From Haloimpatiens massiliensis (lineage in GTDB: Bacteria; Bacillota; Clostridia; Clostridiales; Clostridiaceae), in contig NZ_LT854638.1 of NCBI RefSeq assembly GCF_900184255.1, positions 1 through 64,000 of the forward strand: a DNA stretch of 64,000 nt. Direction: 5' to 3'. Below are positions 1 to 9,487 of this stretch, one piece after another. The notes below the pieces were generated by a model. The model saw only the letters and a list, made by a program, of their open reading frames with translations. It did not search any database and was not told the origin of the DNA. Position 1 is the stretch's first letter. Each line of letters opens with the position of its first letter. A program made the position numbers and the translations under genes.

Positions 1-331
<331 letters not shown>

Positions 332-427
332 AATTAATTAACTAAAGATTTTCCACACTGTGCAATTTTGAAAGAACAATCTTTCATCTAATTCAATAAA
401 TTTTTTAAAAAAAGTTTAAAAAACTTA

Positions 428-456
428 TTGACAAGTAAATAAAAAAAAGATATAAT
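428..456 (+). promoter_or_regulatory. Consensus sigma-A promoter in the 23S-5S spacer
   Basis: TTGACA at 428-433 and TATAAT at 451-456 are separated by exactly 17 bases, a perfect vegetative promoter. It lies between the 23S and 5S genes, so it could drive 5S plus the two downstream tRNAs independently of the main rrn promoters. Function is inferred from the match only. Confidence 0.6.
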
Positions 457-556
457 CCTAAATGTACTCAGTTGATGAACTTTTAAGAGGAAATTCATTC
501 AGTAAATCTGATGAGTAATCGACCATTACAAAATCAAAGATATTGAATGTTTGGTT

Positions 557-676
557 ATCTGGTGATTATGGCTTGAAGGTAACACCCCTTCCCATTCCGA
601 ACAGGACGGTTAAGCTTCAAAGCGCCGATGGTACTGCAGGGGAAGCCCTGTGGGAGAGTAGGTCGTCGCCAGGTTA
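557..676 (+). rRNA. rrf: 5S ribosomal RNA
   Basis: About 120 nt with the standard 5S core: the conserved CCCATTCCGAACA loop and GGGAGAGTAGG near the 3' end, closed by a terminal helix that pairs TCTGGTG with the CGCCAGG at the end. It sits downstream of 23S and two bases before the first tRNA. Ends are set by the terminal helix and may shift by one or two bases. Confidence 0.95.
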
Positions 677-678
677 TT

Positions 679-755
679 GGATCTTTAGCTCAGTTGGTTA
701 GAGCAACCGGCTCATAACCGGTAGGTCCGGGGTTCGAGTCCCTGAAGGTCCACCA
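679..755 (+). tRNA. tRNA with CAT anticodon (Ile2 or elongator Met)
   Basis: A 77-nt cloverleaf with encoded CCA. The acceptor stem GGATCTT/AAGGTCC is closed and the anticodon loop is CTCATAA. Position 1 pairs with 72, so it is not initiator tRNA-fMet, which needs an unpaired first base. CAT is shared by elongator tRNA-Met and by tRNA-Ile2, whose C34 is changed to lysidine by TilS. The acceptor and D-arm resemble Bacillus tRNA-Ile2 (GGACCTTTAGCTCAGTTGG) more than Bacillus tRNA-Met, so Ile2 is slightly favoured. Confidence 0.93.
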
Positions 756-758
756 TAT

Positions 759-834
759 GGGGGATTAGCTCAGCTGGGAGAGCACCTGCCTTGCACGCAG
801 GGGGTCAAGGGTTCGAATCCCTTATTCTCCACCA
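759..834 (+). tRNA. tRNA-Ala (TGC)
   Basis: A 76-nt cloverleaf with anticodon TGC in loop CTTGCAC and encoded CCA at 832-834. Acceptor arms GGGGGAT and ATTCTCC pair with G-U wobbles. It lies three bases after the previous tRNA and is the last gene of the rrn transcript before a terminator. Confidence 0.96.
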
Positions 835-863
835 AAAGCAACCTAAGAAGGTTGCTTTTTTTA
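835..863 (+). terminator. Intrinsic terminator of the rrn/tRNA transcript
   Basis: AAAGCAACC pairs with GGTTGCTTT around a short loop and runs into seven Ts at 856-862, directly after the tRNA-Ala CCA. Confidence 0.88.
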
Positions 864-998
864 TTTTGTATAAAAACATATAACTTTTAATAGAATTTGA
901 AATAAACATGTTATTATTGGTATAATTAAAAATAGAAGATAGATTAAGATTTTATATTAATATTTTCCTATGAATACTCTAATTAAAAGGAGAAAAAC

Positions 999-1493
999 AT
1001 GGCAAATAGAGTAAAGCAGTTTTTTTTATATTTTAATTATAAAGTGGATAAAAATGATAAAGATTTTGTATATAAATATTTAAATAGAGAGCAAATAGAG
1101 CTATTTGAAAAACTAAAAGTATATGAACAAAAGCACTGTATAAATGTAGCAAGGGATTTAGTTAAACAATGCAAAGAACTTAATATAAGTTATAGTGAAC
1201 AATTAATAATTGCAGCTCTATTGCATGATATAGGTAAGATAGAATGTGGTCTTAATTTAATAGACAAATCTGCTTTAGTAATTTTAGATAAGATATCAAG
1301 AGGAAAGATAAAGAAATATGAAAAAAATAAAAAAATAGATATATATTATAATCATCCAGAGAAGGGATATAATATTTTAAAAAAATTAGGAGAAAAGAAT
1401 AGAGTTTTATTTTTAGTAAAAAATCATCATAACAATGATATATCTAATGATTTAGAATTAAATATATTAAAGGAATGTGATGAAAAAAATTAA
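999..1493 (+). CDS. HD-domain hydrolase
   Basis: A 164-residue protein with one HD domain. The signature HDIGK sits near residues 77-81, and the upstream H in KHCINVARD (~46) and the downstream NHPEKG (~116) fit the other metal ligands. HD proteins are metal-dependent phosphohydrolases, often acting on nucleotides or cyclic dinucleotides, but the substrate cannot be told here. No membrane segment or fused output domain is seen, so it is a stand-alone cytosolic enzyme. The start is ATG with AAGGAG 9 bases upstream. It is monocistronic, between the rrn terminator and a palindromic repeat. Confidence 0.85.
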   Translation: MANRVKQFFLYFNYKVDKNDKDFVYKYLNREQIELFEKLKVYEQKHCINVARDLVKQCKELNISYSEQLIIAALLHDIGKIECGLNLIDKSALVILDKISRGKIKKYEKNKKIDIYYNHPEKGYNILKKLGEKNRVLFLVKNHHNNDISNDLELNILKECDEKN

Positions 1494-1503
1494 ACTAAAA
1501 TTA

Positions 1504-1660
1504 AGGCACATTCAAATAAATAACAAGTCAGTATGTTAGTCTATTTTGCGTCATACTGCGTCAGCAGAACCCGTTGATAGTCCTACCAAAGGCGGAATCT
1601 GCTTCCTTGTCTGACACAAAATATACCAGCATCTTTGACTTGTTATTTCTTTTCATGTAC
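1504..1660 (+). repeat. Dispersed imperfect-palindromic repeat, long copy
   Basis: The ends are inversely related: AAATAACAAGTCA near 1518 answers TGACTTGTTATTT near 1637. The ~157-bp unit fills the whole gap between the HD gene and the DUF362 gene and has no ORF. A related copy without the central ~90 bp lies at 51524-51589 in inverse orientation, which shows that this is a mobile or dispersed unit and not just a terminator. Confidence 0.75.
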
Positions 1661-1687
1661 CTAAAAGTGTGAATATGGAGGAATCTT

Positions 1688-2854
1688 ATGGAGAAGGTGG
1701 CACTTTTAAGATGTGAAGAATACAATGTAGAAATAATAGAAAAAAAACTTAGAGAGGGTTTTGAACTATTAGGTGGAGATAGCTTTTTAAGAGAGCTTAT
1801 ACCCTATAATAGCAAGGTTTTATTTAAGCCTAACCTGTTAAGTGTAGAAAGAAAAGAATCGCCTGTAGTAACTAATTATAAGGTTTTTGAAGCAGCTATA
1901 AAAATAATTAGGGATTATTCTTCAAATATAACTTTTGGTGATTCTCCGGGAGTTGGAGATTCCAGAAGAGCAGCAGAACTTTGCGGACTTATGGAAGTAG
2001 CTAAAAAGTATGGTGTTGAATTTAATAGCTTTAGAGAAGAAGTACATGTTAGATTGGATAATTCTATATTATGCAAGTCATGGAATGTAGCTAAGAAGGC
2101 CTATGAGTCTGATGTATTAATAACCTTACCTAAATTGAAGACTCATGCTATGGCATACTATACAGGGGCTATAAAGAACCAATTTGGATGCATATCAGGC
2201 GCTAAGAAGGCACAATGGCATACAAGAATGCCTGATGCACAAAATTTTTGTAAAATGCTTTTGGATTTAAATACATTAGTAGGTACCAACTTTGCTATAT
2301 TAGATGGAATTATAGCTATGGAAGGAAATGGACCTAAAAATGGAAGTCCTAAAAAAATGAATACATTAATAATGGGAAAAAGCTTAAGTGCTGTAGATTC
2401 TGTAGCTGTTAGATTAATAGGATATGAAAATCCTTTAGACACTCCGGTTTTAAAAGAGGTTTATGATAGTAAATGGGGAGCGGTTTTGCCGGAAGAAATA
2501 GAAGTTTTAGGTGAGAAAATTCACCATATGAAACAAGAAGATTTTAAGTTATGTAGAAAGGGTGGAGACTTTTATTTTAAGAATCCTATAGTAAATAATT
2601 TTTTGAAGAGTTTAATAGCACCTGAGCCTTCTTTAGTTTATGATAAATGTGTGTCATGTTTTAGATGTGCAGAGGTGTGCCCAGAAAAGCCTAAGGTTAT
2701 AAATTTTATAGAAAAAAAAGGAAAAAAGATTCCTGTGTGGAATATGAATAAGTGTATAAGATGTTTTTGTTGCCAAGAACTATGTCCAGTAGGAGCAATA
2801 GTAACTAAAGATAAGTTCTTAGGTAAACTTTTAAAAGGGGAAAGGGGAAAATAA
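1688..2854 (+). CDS. DUF362 domain protein with C-terminal 2x[4Fe-4S] ferredoxin
   Basis: A 388-residue protein. Residues ~1-280 form a DUF362 domain (GDSPG near 80, LITLPKLKTHAM near 140). Residues ~315-375 hold two ferredoxin motifs, CVSCFRCAEVCP and CIRCFCCQELCP, each C-x2-C-x2-C-x3-C, expected to bind two [4Fe-4S] clusters. DUF362 proteins are common in anaerobes, but their reaction is not established; an electron-transfer role is inferred from the clusters. The ATG start has GGAGG upstream. The next gene starts two bases after the stop, so the two are probably co-transcribed and coupled. Confidence 0.85.
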   Translation: MEKVALLRCEEYNVEIIEKKLREGFELLGGDSFLRELIPYNSKVLFKPNLLSVERKESPVVTNYKVFEAAIKIIRDYSSNITFGDSPGVGDSRRAAELCGLMEVAKKYGVEFNSFREEVHVRLDNSILCKSWNVAKKAYESDVLITLPKLKTHAMAYYTGAIKNQFGCISGAKKAQWHTRMPDAQNFCKMLLDLNTLVGTNFAILDGIIAMEGNGPKNGSPKKMNTLIMGKSLSAVDSVAVRLIGYENPLDTPVLKEVYDSKWGAVLPEEIEVLGEKIHHMKQEDFKLCRKGGDFYFKNPIVNNFLKSLIAPEPSLVYDKCVSCFRCAEVCPEKPKVINFIEKKGKKIPVWNMNKCIRCFCCQELCPVGAIVTKDKFLGKLLKGERGK

Positions 2855-2856
2855 AG

Positions 2857-5580
2857 TTGAAAAAGAAGTGGAGAGTTATAGTCCCATTATTTATAGTAGT
2901 AATAATTCTAGCCTGCTTAAACAGTATAGTTAAGCTTGTAGTAGATATAAAATGGTTTAGAGAAGTAGGATATTTAAGCGTATATTTTACAAAATTATTT
3001 GCAGTATTAAAGATAATGCTTCCAGTATTCCTCCTAGTTTATTTTGCCCTTTGGATATATTATAAGAGTTTAAAAAAATCTATATATAAATTAAGAGAAG
3101 ATAGGGAACTTTTAAATACTAAAAAGTACAATAAAATATTCATAATTATAGATTTAATAGTTTCATTTATAGTATCATTAAATCTATCTAGAAGCTATTG
3201 GTATACAATACTTCAATATAAAAACAGTGTTAATTTTAATATAAAAGATCCTATGTTTAATAAAGACTTGTCTTTTTTCGTATTTAAACTTCCATTGATA
3301 CAATCTATTTATAATTTACTAATGACATTATGTTTTGTACTAGTTATAGTTACTTTTATTGCTTATTTAATCTTAAATACTAAGGATAAGGTTATGAATG
3401 GGGGTCATTTAAGAAATGTTAAAACATTTACCTCTGGTTTCAAAAGTGGCATAACAAAATTTGCAGGAAGGCAACTAGCGATAGTATCAGCTTTAATACT
3501 TTTATTACTTTCACTTGGATATATGATAAAGGCATGGAATTTAGTATATTCTCCAAGGGGAGTAGTTTTTGGGGCAAGCTATACAGATGTTAAGGTTAGT
3601 TTGTATTTTTATAGAGTAATAACTGTTTTATCCATAATAACTGCTGTAGTGGTTTTAGTAAGTTTGCTTGCATCTAAAATAAAACCTATAGTTATATCTA
3701 TAGTGCTTATATTTGTTTTAATAGTAGGAGAAAATTTAGCAGCTGTATTTGTACAAAATTTTGTGGTTAAATCTAATGAAAAGACATTGGAAAAGAAATA
3801 TGTAGAATATAATATAGATTATACAAGAAAAGGCTTTAATATAGATAAAATAGATTCAAAAGATTTTCCAATAGAGAATAATTTAGCTGCAAAGGATTTG
3901 AAGGATAACAAGGAAACTATAGAAAACATAAAGGTCAATTCAGTTAATCAAGTATTAGAATATTACAACCAAATACAAGTTTTAAAATACTATTATACTT
4001 TTAAGGATATGGATGTAGATAGATACAATATTAATGGTAAGAATACTCAAGTATTCATGGCCGCTAGAGAAATAGATGTGGATTCCCTAAAGGATAAAGC
4101 TAGCACTTGGCAAAATAGACATCTTACTTATACTCATGGGTATGGAGTAGCTATGAATAAAGTTAATGCAGTTACCAGCTCAGGAAAGCCTGAATTTTTA
4201 GTAAAGGATATTCCCGTTGAAAATAATATGAATATAGATTTAAAAGATCCTAGAATATATTTTGGTGAAGAAACCAGCGAGTATGCCGTTGTTAATACTA
4301 AAATAGGAGAATTAGATTATCCAGATGGTAATACAAATAAAACCACTAAATATAGTGGAACTGCAGGAATTAAAATGAATGGATTAAATAAAGTTTTATT
4401 TTCTATATACGAGAAGAATCCTAAATTTCTACTTTCAAGAGATATAACTAAGGAGAGTAAAATAGTTATAAATAGAAATATAATGGAGAGAGTGAAGAAA
4501 ATAGCACCATTTATTTTATACGATAAAGACCCATATATAGTTATGAATGAAGGAAAACTATATTGGATAATGGATGGATATAGTGTGTCAGATAGATATC
4601 CTTTTTCACAGCCATATAATGGTATAAATTATATAAGAAATTCTGTAAAAGTAGTTATAGATGCAGTAAATGGAGATACAGATTTTTATGTAATAGATGA
4701 TAAAGATCCAGTTGTACAGAATTTTTCTAAAATATTCCCTAAACTATTTAAAGAATACTCAAAGATGCCAGAAGGTTTAAAGGGACATATTAAATATCCA
4801 GAGGATTTATTTAATATACAATGTAATGTCCTTGGTAAATATCATGTAACAGATCCTATGGTATTTTACAGTGGAGATGATTTATGGGATGTATCAAAAA
4901 ATGAGAAGCAAGTAGAAAATGAAAAGAAGGAAGAAAAAAATCCACCATCATATATAATCATGAAATTACCTGGGGAAAGTAAAGAAGAGATGGTAGTTAC
5001 CCAATATTTTAATGTAAATAGAAAAAATAATATGGAAGCTTTGCTTTGCGGCAGAATGGATGGAGAAAACTATGGTAAATTAATTTTGTATAATTTTAAT
5101 AATGAGTCAGTAGAGAGCCCCTACTTATTTAAGCAAAGTATAAAACAAGATGCCAATATATCAAAAGAAATATCACTTTGGAATCAAAAAGGTTCTGGTT
5201 CAGGAGTTATTTTTGGTGATACTCAAATAATACCTATAAAAAATTCACTATTATATGTAGAACCTCTTTATATAAGGGCCAGTGGTAAGGAAAGTATCCC
5301 TCAGATGAAAAGAGTAATTATATCCTATGGAGATAAGATGGTCATAGAAGAGAATATAGAAAAAGCATTAAATGAAATATTTAATATAAAAAATAAAGAA
5401 GAGGAAAAAGCTTCAAAGGATGAACAAAAGGAAAAAACTGAGCAGTTAGATAATAGTGAATTTAAAAAGGCCAAAGAGTTATATGATAAAGCTATGGAAG
5501 CACAGAAAAAAGGTGATTGGGCTAATTATGGTGAATATATAAATCAGTTAGGAAAGTTATTAGAAAATGTTATTAAATAA
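2857..5580 (+). CDS. UPF0182 family membrane protein
   Basis: A 907-residue protein of the UPF0182 family (COG1615). About seven hydrophobic segments fill residues ~5-310, with the first at PLFIVVIILACLNS. A long hydrophilic region follows (~310-830) and probably faces outward. The end is rich in Lys and Glu (~840-907), likely coiled coil. Length fits the family, whose function is unknown. The start is TTG at 2857, two bases after the upstream stop, with GGGGAAAGGGG as ribosome site, so translation is probably coupled to the ferredoxin-like protein. No alternative start lies near. Confidence 0.85.
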   Translation: MKKKWRVIVPLFIVVIILACLNSIVKLVVDIKWFREVGYLSVYFTKLFAVLKIMLPVFLLVYFALWIYYKSLKKSIYKLREDRELLNTKKYNKIFIIIDLIVSFIVSLNLSRSYWYTILQYKNSVNFNIKDPMFNKDLSFFVFKLPLIQSIYNLLMTLCFVLVIVTFIAYLILNTKDKVMNGGHLRNVKTFTSGFKSGITKFAGRQLAIVSALILLLLSLGYMIKAWNLVYSPRGVVFGASYTDVKVSLYFYRVITVLSIITAVVVLVSLLASKIKPIVISIVLIFVLIVGENLAAVFVQNFVVKSNEKTLEKKYVEYNIDYTRKGFNIDKIDSKDFPIENNLAAKDLKDNKETIENIKVNSVNQVLEYYNQIQVLKYYYTFKDMDVDRYNINGKNTQVFMAAREIDVDSLKDKASTWQNRHLTYTHGYGVAMNKVNAVTSSGKPEFLVKDIPVENNMNIDLKDPRIYFGEETSEYAVVNTKIGELDYPDGNTNKTTKYSGTAGIKMNGLNKVLFSIYEKNPKFLLSRDITKESKIVINRNIMERVKKIAPFILYDKDPYIVMNEGKLYWIMDGYSVSDRYPFSQPYNGINYIRNSVKVVIDAVNGDTDFYVIDDKDPVVQNFSKIFPKLFKEYSKMPEGLKGHIKYPEDLFNIQCNVLGKYHVTDPMVFYSGDDLWDVSKNEKQVENEKKEEKNPPSYIIMKLPGESKEEMVVTQYFNVNRKNNMEALLCGRMDGENYGKLILYNFNNESVESPYLFKQSIKQDANISKEISLWNQKGSGSGVIFGDTQIIPIKNSLLYVEPLYIRASGKESIPQMKRVIISYGDKMVIEENIEKALNEIFNIKNKEEEKASKDEQKEKTEQLDNSEFKKAKELYDKAMEAQKKGDWANYGEYINQLGKLLENVIK

Positions 5581-5671
5581 AGTAACTAAGTAGAAGAATA
5601 AATAAAGTAATTATTAGAATATACAGTAATAATTTTACAAAACTTAAAATGGTTCTTCTTGTAGGGGGAAA

Positions 5672-7075
5672 ATGAAAATGGATTATGATGTTTTAATATT
5701 AGGGGGAGGCTTATCAGGATGCGCTATAGCTTATGAACTATCAAAATATAGTTTAAATATAGCTTTAATAGAAAAAGATTATGATATAGCTGATGACATT
5801 TCTTTAGTAAATACTGCTATGATTTATGACGGTATTGAAAATGAATATGATTTAATGGCTAAATTAGAAAAAGCGGGAAATAAAGAGTTTGATAGTTTAA
5901 CTTCTAAATTTAAAGTTCCATTTAAAAGGATAGGAACTTTAATGCTTGCAAGGGATATAGAGCATCAAGAAATCCTCAAGAATATGTATGAAAGAGCTAT
6001 AAAAAGAAAAATAGAGGATATAGCCTTTTTAAGCAGTAAGTATATAAAGCAAATTGAGCCAAACTTGAACATAGGTTTTATTGGAGGTATTTATACTAAA
6101 AATACAGGAGTGGTATGTCCATATGATTTAGCTATTGCTTATGGAGAAGTGGCTTTTGATAATGGAGTTAAATTTAAATTAGAAGAGGAAGTTATAGATA
6201 TAGAAAAAATATCTAAAGGTTATAGGGTTATCACAAATAAAAACAAATTTAAATGTAAAATAGTTATAAACACTACTCCAGGAGAAAATTACAGTATAAA
6301 TGTTCATAAAAAAGTATGCCCTAAAAAATCCATAGTAAATGTTAAGTATCTTCTTTTGGATAAGAACTTTAAAAGAAATCTAGAGCATATTTTATTTTTA
6401 ATAAATAAAAAAAATGAAAAAATAATGGTAATACCTACTTTACAAGATGGGACAATTATATCTATGTACAGCAAAGAAAATATAAGTTATGAGTATTTTA
6501 TAAATAGTATAACTGAAGTATTTCCAGACATAGATAATAAAAATATTAGAAATTTTTATCAAGGAGAGTCGTATCAAAGTAGTATAGTTATAGATGATAG
6601 TAGTATAGATGAGGGGTATATAAAAGTTAATGGAAAAAATTATAGTGAAGTAACTATGACTCCATTTATAGCTAGAATGATATGTGAAACTGTGGTGAAT
6701 AATTTAAATTGTAAATTAAATAAAGATTTTAATGATAAGAGAAGAGAGTTTTACAAATTTAGAGATTTATCTGATGAAGAGATAGAGCAAGTTGTAAGTA
6801 TAAATGAAAAGTATGGTAAGATAATATGCCATTGCCAAAAGGTTACAGAAGGGGAAATAATAGATGCTATAAGAAGACCTTTAGGAGCACGTACATTAGA
6901 AGGAATAAAAAGAAGGACTGGAGCAGCATATGGCGGCTGTCAAGGAGCTAATTGTATAAATAAAATAATATCTATATTGGCAAGGGAAACTAATAAAAAT
7001 TTTACAGATATAGTTAAAGATTCTAAAGACTCAAAAGTGGTTTTAAGTAGAATTAAAGAGTTTGACGAGGTTTAA
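5672..7075 (+). CDS. FAD-dependent oxidoreductase, GlpA-like, with bfd-type [2Fe-2S] domain
   Basis: A 467-residue flavoprotein. The N-terminus has a Rossmann FAD motif (LILGGGLSGCAIAYEL, ~7-22), followed by a DAO/GlpA-type catalytic region. Residues ~390-445 form a BFD-like [2Fe-2S] domain with C-H-C and GGCQGANC supplying four cysteines. Such proteins act as anaerobic glycerol-3-phosphate dehydrogenase or a related dehydrogenase. Relatives usually sit in a three-gene set with a second NAD/FAD oxidoreductase and a DUF1667 protein; only the latter is here, overlapping the end of this gene. The start is ATG with GGGGG 5 bases upstream; ATG at 5678 is possible. Confidence 0.83.
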   Translation: MKMDYDVLILGGGLSGCAIAYELSKYSLNIALIEKDYDIADDISLVNTAMIYDGIENEYDLMAKLEKAGNKEFDSLTSKFKVPFKRIGTLMLARDIEHQEILKNMYERAIKRKIEDIAFLSSKYIKQIEPNLNIGFIGGIYTKNTGVVCPYDLAIAYGEVAFDNGVKFKLEEEVIDIEKISKGYRVITNKNKFKCKIVINTTPGENYSINVHKKVCPKKSIVNVKYLLLDKNFKRNLEHILFLINKKNEKIMVIPTLQDGTIISMYSKENISYEYFINSITEVFPDIDNKNIRNFYQGESYQSSIVIDDSSIDEGYIKVNGKNYSEVTMTPFIARMICETVVNNLNCKLNKDFNDKRREFYKFRDLSDEEIEQVVSINEKYGKIICHCQKVTEGEIIDAIRRPLGARTLEGIKRRTGAAYGGCQGANCINKIISILARETNKNFTDIVKDSKDSKVVLSRIKEFDEV

Positions 7076-7100
7076 ATACTTAATTAATGGGGGGGTATTT

Positions 7101-7334
7101 GTGGAAAATTCTATATTTACTAGTTTAGTTAGAATAAAGGGTGCGGATTATAATGTAGTTCCAGTTAAAAGCAGTTCCCCTATAGATAAAAAATTATGGG
7201 TGGAATGTTCAAAAGCAATAAGCAGGCTATATGTAGGTGCACCTATAAAACAAGGGGACATAATATGTAGTAATATATTAAATACAGGAGTAGATATAGT
7301 GTGTACTAAAAATGTCAATAGAAAAAATGTATAA
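7101..7334 (+). CDS. DUF1667-like protein, short form lacking the N-terminal Cys cluster
   Basis: A 77-residue protein starting at GTG 7101, after a clear GGGGGG ribosome site; an in-frame ATG at 7062 has none. It matches the second half of DUF1667 (PVKSSSPIDKKLW, APIKQGDIICSNI, TGVDIVCTKNV). Family members are usually about 120 residues and begin with a cysteine-rich metal-binding part, which is absent here in every frame just upstream. It follows and nearly overlaps the GlpA-like flavoprotein, its usual partner. It may be a natural short form or a remnant. Confidence 0.68.
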   Translation: MENSIFTSLVRIKGADYNVVPVKSSSPIDKKLWVECSKAISRLYVGAPIKQGDIICSNILNTGVDIVCTKNVNRKNV

Positions 7335-7377
7335 AAATATGCTTTAGTGAAATATTATAATAATATACAAATAGAGG

Positions 7378-7406
7378 TTGACAATGCCATATTGAGAATG
7401 TAAAAT
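7378..7406 (+). promoter_or_regulatory. Promoter of the serS T-box leader
   Basis: TTGACA at 7378-7383 and TAAAAT at 7401-7406 with a 17-base spacer. Transcription would start near 7413 and enter the T-box leader. Confidence 0.7.
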
Positions 7407-7412
7407 GGTTCT

Positions 7413-7668
7413 TAACTAAATAGATAATTTAAAATTTATATAAAACCGTTGATGAGAATAGTAGCTTTATGAAAGATTTAAGAGAGTCAGTGGATGGTGC
7501 AAACTGATATCTTTTATTTAGTGAATCCGCCTCGGAGGGACTGTGATGAGCAGTACGGTTCAAACCGTTATTAATTTGAGAGAACTAATTTAGAGCTTTA
7601 ATATTAGTTAAATAGGGTGGCAACGCGGAGCTATTCGTCCCTAAGTGGGATGAAGGCTCTTTTTTTAT
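7413..7668 (+). promoter_or_regulatory. T-box riboswitch (serine) controlling serS
   Basis: The T-box consensus AGGGTGGCAACGCGG lies at 7614-7628. It is followed by a terminator hairpin (GAGC...GTCCC TAAG TGGGA...GGCTC) and a T-run ending near 7668. Stem I occupies ~7447-7540, with an AGTA element near 7460. The likely specifier is TCC at 7526-7528, in the context GAATCCG, a serine codon that agrees with serS downstream. Uncharged tRNA-Ser would pair with the specifier and T-box bulge to stabilise the antiterminator. The specifier was chosen by position, not by folding. Confidence 0.93.
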
Positions 7669-7753
7669 TATAAAAATATTTTAAAAGTATAGATATTTTA
7701 TGAGAGTGTTTATGTAAAATTACAAAATCTTAAATATATAGGAGGAATATACT

Positions 7754-9034
7754 ATGTTAGATATTAAAAAGATAAGAAATAATACAGAAGAAATTAAAAA
7801 TGCTATGAACAATAGAGGTGAGGCTTTTAGCGTTAACTTAATTGATGAAATAGTTAATTTAGATAAGAGAAGAAGAGAAATATTAGTTGAAGTAGAAGAA
7901 TTAAAGAAAAAAAGAAATGAAGAATCAGCTTCAATAGGAAAAATGATAAAAGAAGGAAAAGATGTAGCTGAACTTAAAGAGCATATGAAAGGTTTATCTG
8001 AAAAAATAAAGAATTTAGATGTAGAATTAGGCCAAGTTGATGAAAAAATAAATTACAATATGCTTAGAATACCTAATATTCCGAACCCAGAAGTACCAGA
8101 AGGGGATACAGATGATGACAATGTTGAAATAAGAAAATGGGGAGAGCCAAGAAATTTCGATTTTGAAGCTAAAGCCCATTGGGATATAGGAACAGATTTA
8201 GATATGCTAGATTTTGAAAGAGCAGGAAAGGTAACTGGTTCAAGATTTACTGTTTATAAAGGTATGGGTGCAAGACTTGAAAGGTCAATAATTAATTATT
8301 TCTTAGATTCTCATACTGAAAAAAATGGGTACAAAGAAATACTTCCTCCTTACATGGTAAATAGAGAAAGTATGACAGGAACTGGACAATTACCTAAGTT
8401 TGAGGAAGATGCTTTTAAAATTACAAATGATGACTATTTCTTAATACCAACAGCAGAAGTTCCAGTTACAAATCTTCATAGGAATGAGATATTAAAAGGT
8501 GAAGATTTACCTGTTAAATATGCTGCATACAGCGCATGCTTTAGATCTGAAGCAGGTTCTGCCGGAAGAGATACAAGAGGCCTTATAAGACAGCATCAAT
8601 TTAATAAAGTAGAGCTTGTTAAATTTACAAAACCAGAGGACTCTTATGAAGAATTAGAAAAGTTAACTAGAGATGCAGAAAGTGTTTTACAGGGACTAGG
8701 ACTTCCTTATAGAGTGGTTAAGATATGTAAGGGAGACTTAGGATTTACAGCAGCTTTTAAATATGATATAGAAGTTTGGATGCCAAGCTATGGAAGATAT
8801 GTTGAAATATCAAGCTGCAGTAATTTTGAAGATTTCCAAGCTAGACGTGCTAATATAAAATATAAAGAAAATGCAAAAGCTAAGCCAGAATTTGTACACA
8901 CTTTAAATGGATCTGGAGTAGCGGTAGGAAGAACAGTAGCAGCTATACTTGAAAATTACCAAAATGAAGATGGTAGTGTAACTATTCCAGAAGCCCTAAA
9001 ATGCTACATGGGAGGCAAAGAAATCATAAAATAA
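7754..9034 (+). CDS. serS: Seryl-tRNA synthetase
   Basis: A 426-residue class II aminoacyl-tRNA synthetase that charges tRNA-Ser. Residues ~1-105 form the long antiparallel coiled-coil arm that holds the tRNA's variable arm. Motif 2 (FRSEAGSAGRDTRGL, ~258-273) and motif 3 (GSGVAVGRTVAAILEN, ~380-396) are clear, as is the TAEVP segment that binds ATP and serine. Length is typical. The start is ATG with AGGAGG 8 bases upstream. Expression is set by the T-box leader. Three tRNA-Ser genes lie 1 kb downstream. Confidence 0.97.
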   Translation: MLDIKKIRNNTEEIKNAMNNRGEAFSVNLIDEIVNLDKRRREILVEVEELKKKRNEESASIGKMIKEGKDVAELKEHMKGLSEKIKNLDVELGQVDEKINYNMLRIPNIPNPEVPEGDTDDDNVEIRKWGEPRNFDFEAKAHWDIGTDLDMLDFERAGKVTGSRFTVYKGMGARLERSIINYFLDSHTEKNGYKEILPPYMVNRESMTGTGQLPKFEEDAFKITNDDYFLIPTAEVPVTNLHRNEILKGEDLPVKYAAYSACFRSEAGSAGRDTRGLIRQHQFNKVELVKFTKPEDSYEELEKLTRDAESVLQGLGLPYRVVKICKGDLGFTAAFKYDIEVWMPSYGRYVEISSCSNFEDFQARRANIKYKENAKAKPEFVHTLNGSGVAVGRTVAAILENYQNEDGSVTIPEALKCYMGGKEIIK

Positions 9035-9060
9035 GAATATTGTGAAGTAATACATTGAAG

Positions 9061-9291
9061 AAAAATCTGATTTTAATTCCGTAATAAATGTGTAATTTGG
9101 GACTGTTCACAATACGCCAAGAACTTCTAAATGTCTCACAGTTTAATCCCCTAAAGCTTTCAAACTCACTCGTTCCTCGTTCAAACATGAAAGCTTCTTA
9201 ACGGTTCTTTAACTGTGAGACATAAGAAGTTCTAAGGCTAGTTCAATAGTCCCCAATTCCACATTTATTACTACATTAAAATCAGATTTTT
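9061..9291. repeat. 231-bp nested palindromic element
   Basis: The outer arms (AAAAATCTGATTTTAATTCC and a matching inverse ending at 9291) enclose inner arms (AGAACTTCTAAATGTCTCAC with GTGAGACATAAGAAGTTCT), which enclose AAGCTTTCAA...CATGAAAGCTT. The unit would fold into one long hairpin. No ORF is present. A degraded half copy lies at 9779-9920. The unit starts 26 bases after serS and may also end its transcript. Confidence 0.8.
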
Positions 9292-9487
9292 AGTTTAATA
9301 TGTTTATGTTTGGATAGGAGAAGCCTACTAAAGGATGATTTTCCTCCGCTTCGCTATGGAAAATTTTTAATTTAACTCGTTGTGCTAGTTAAATTACTAG
9401 CATTATTTACAAATAGAAAAACTCTAGCATAATATGCTAACCTATCATTAAAAAGCACGACCAATTTAATGAAGGAGGTACACATAT

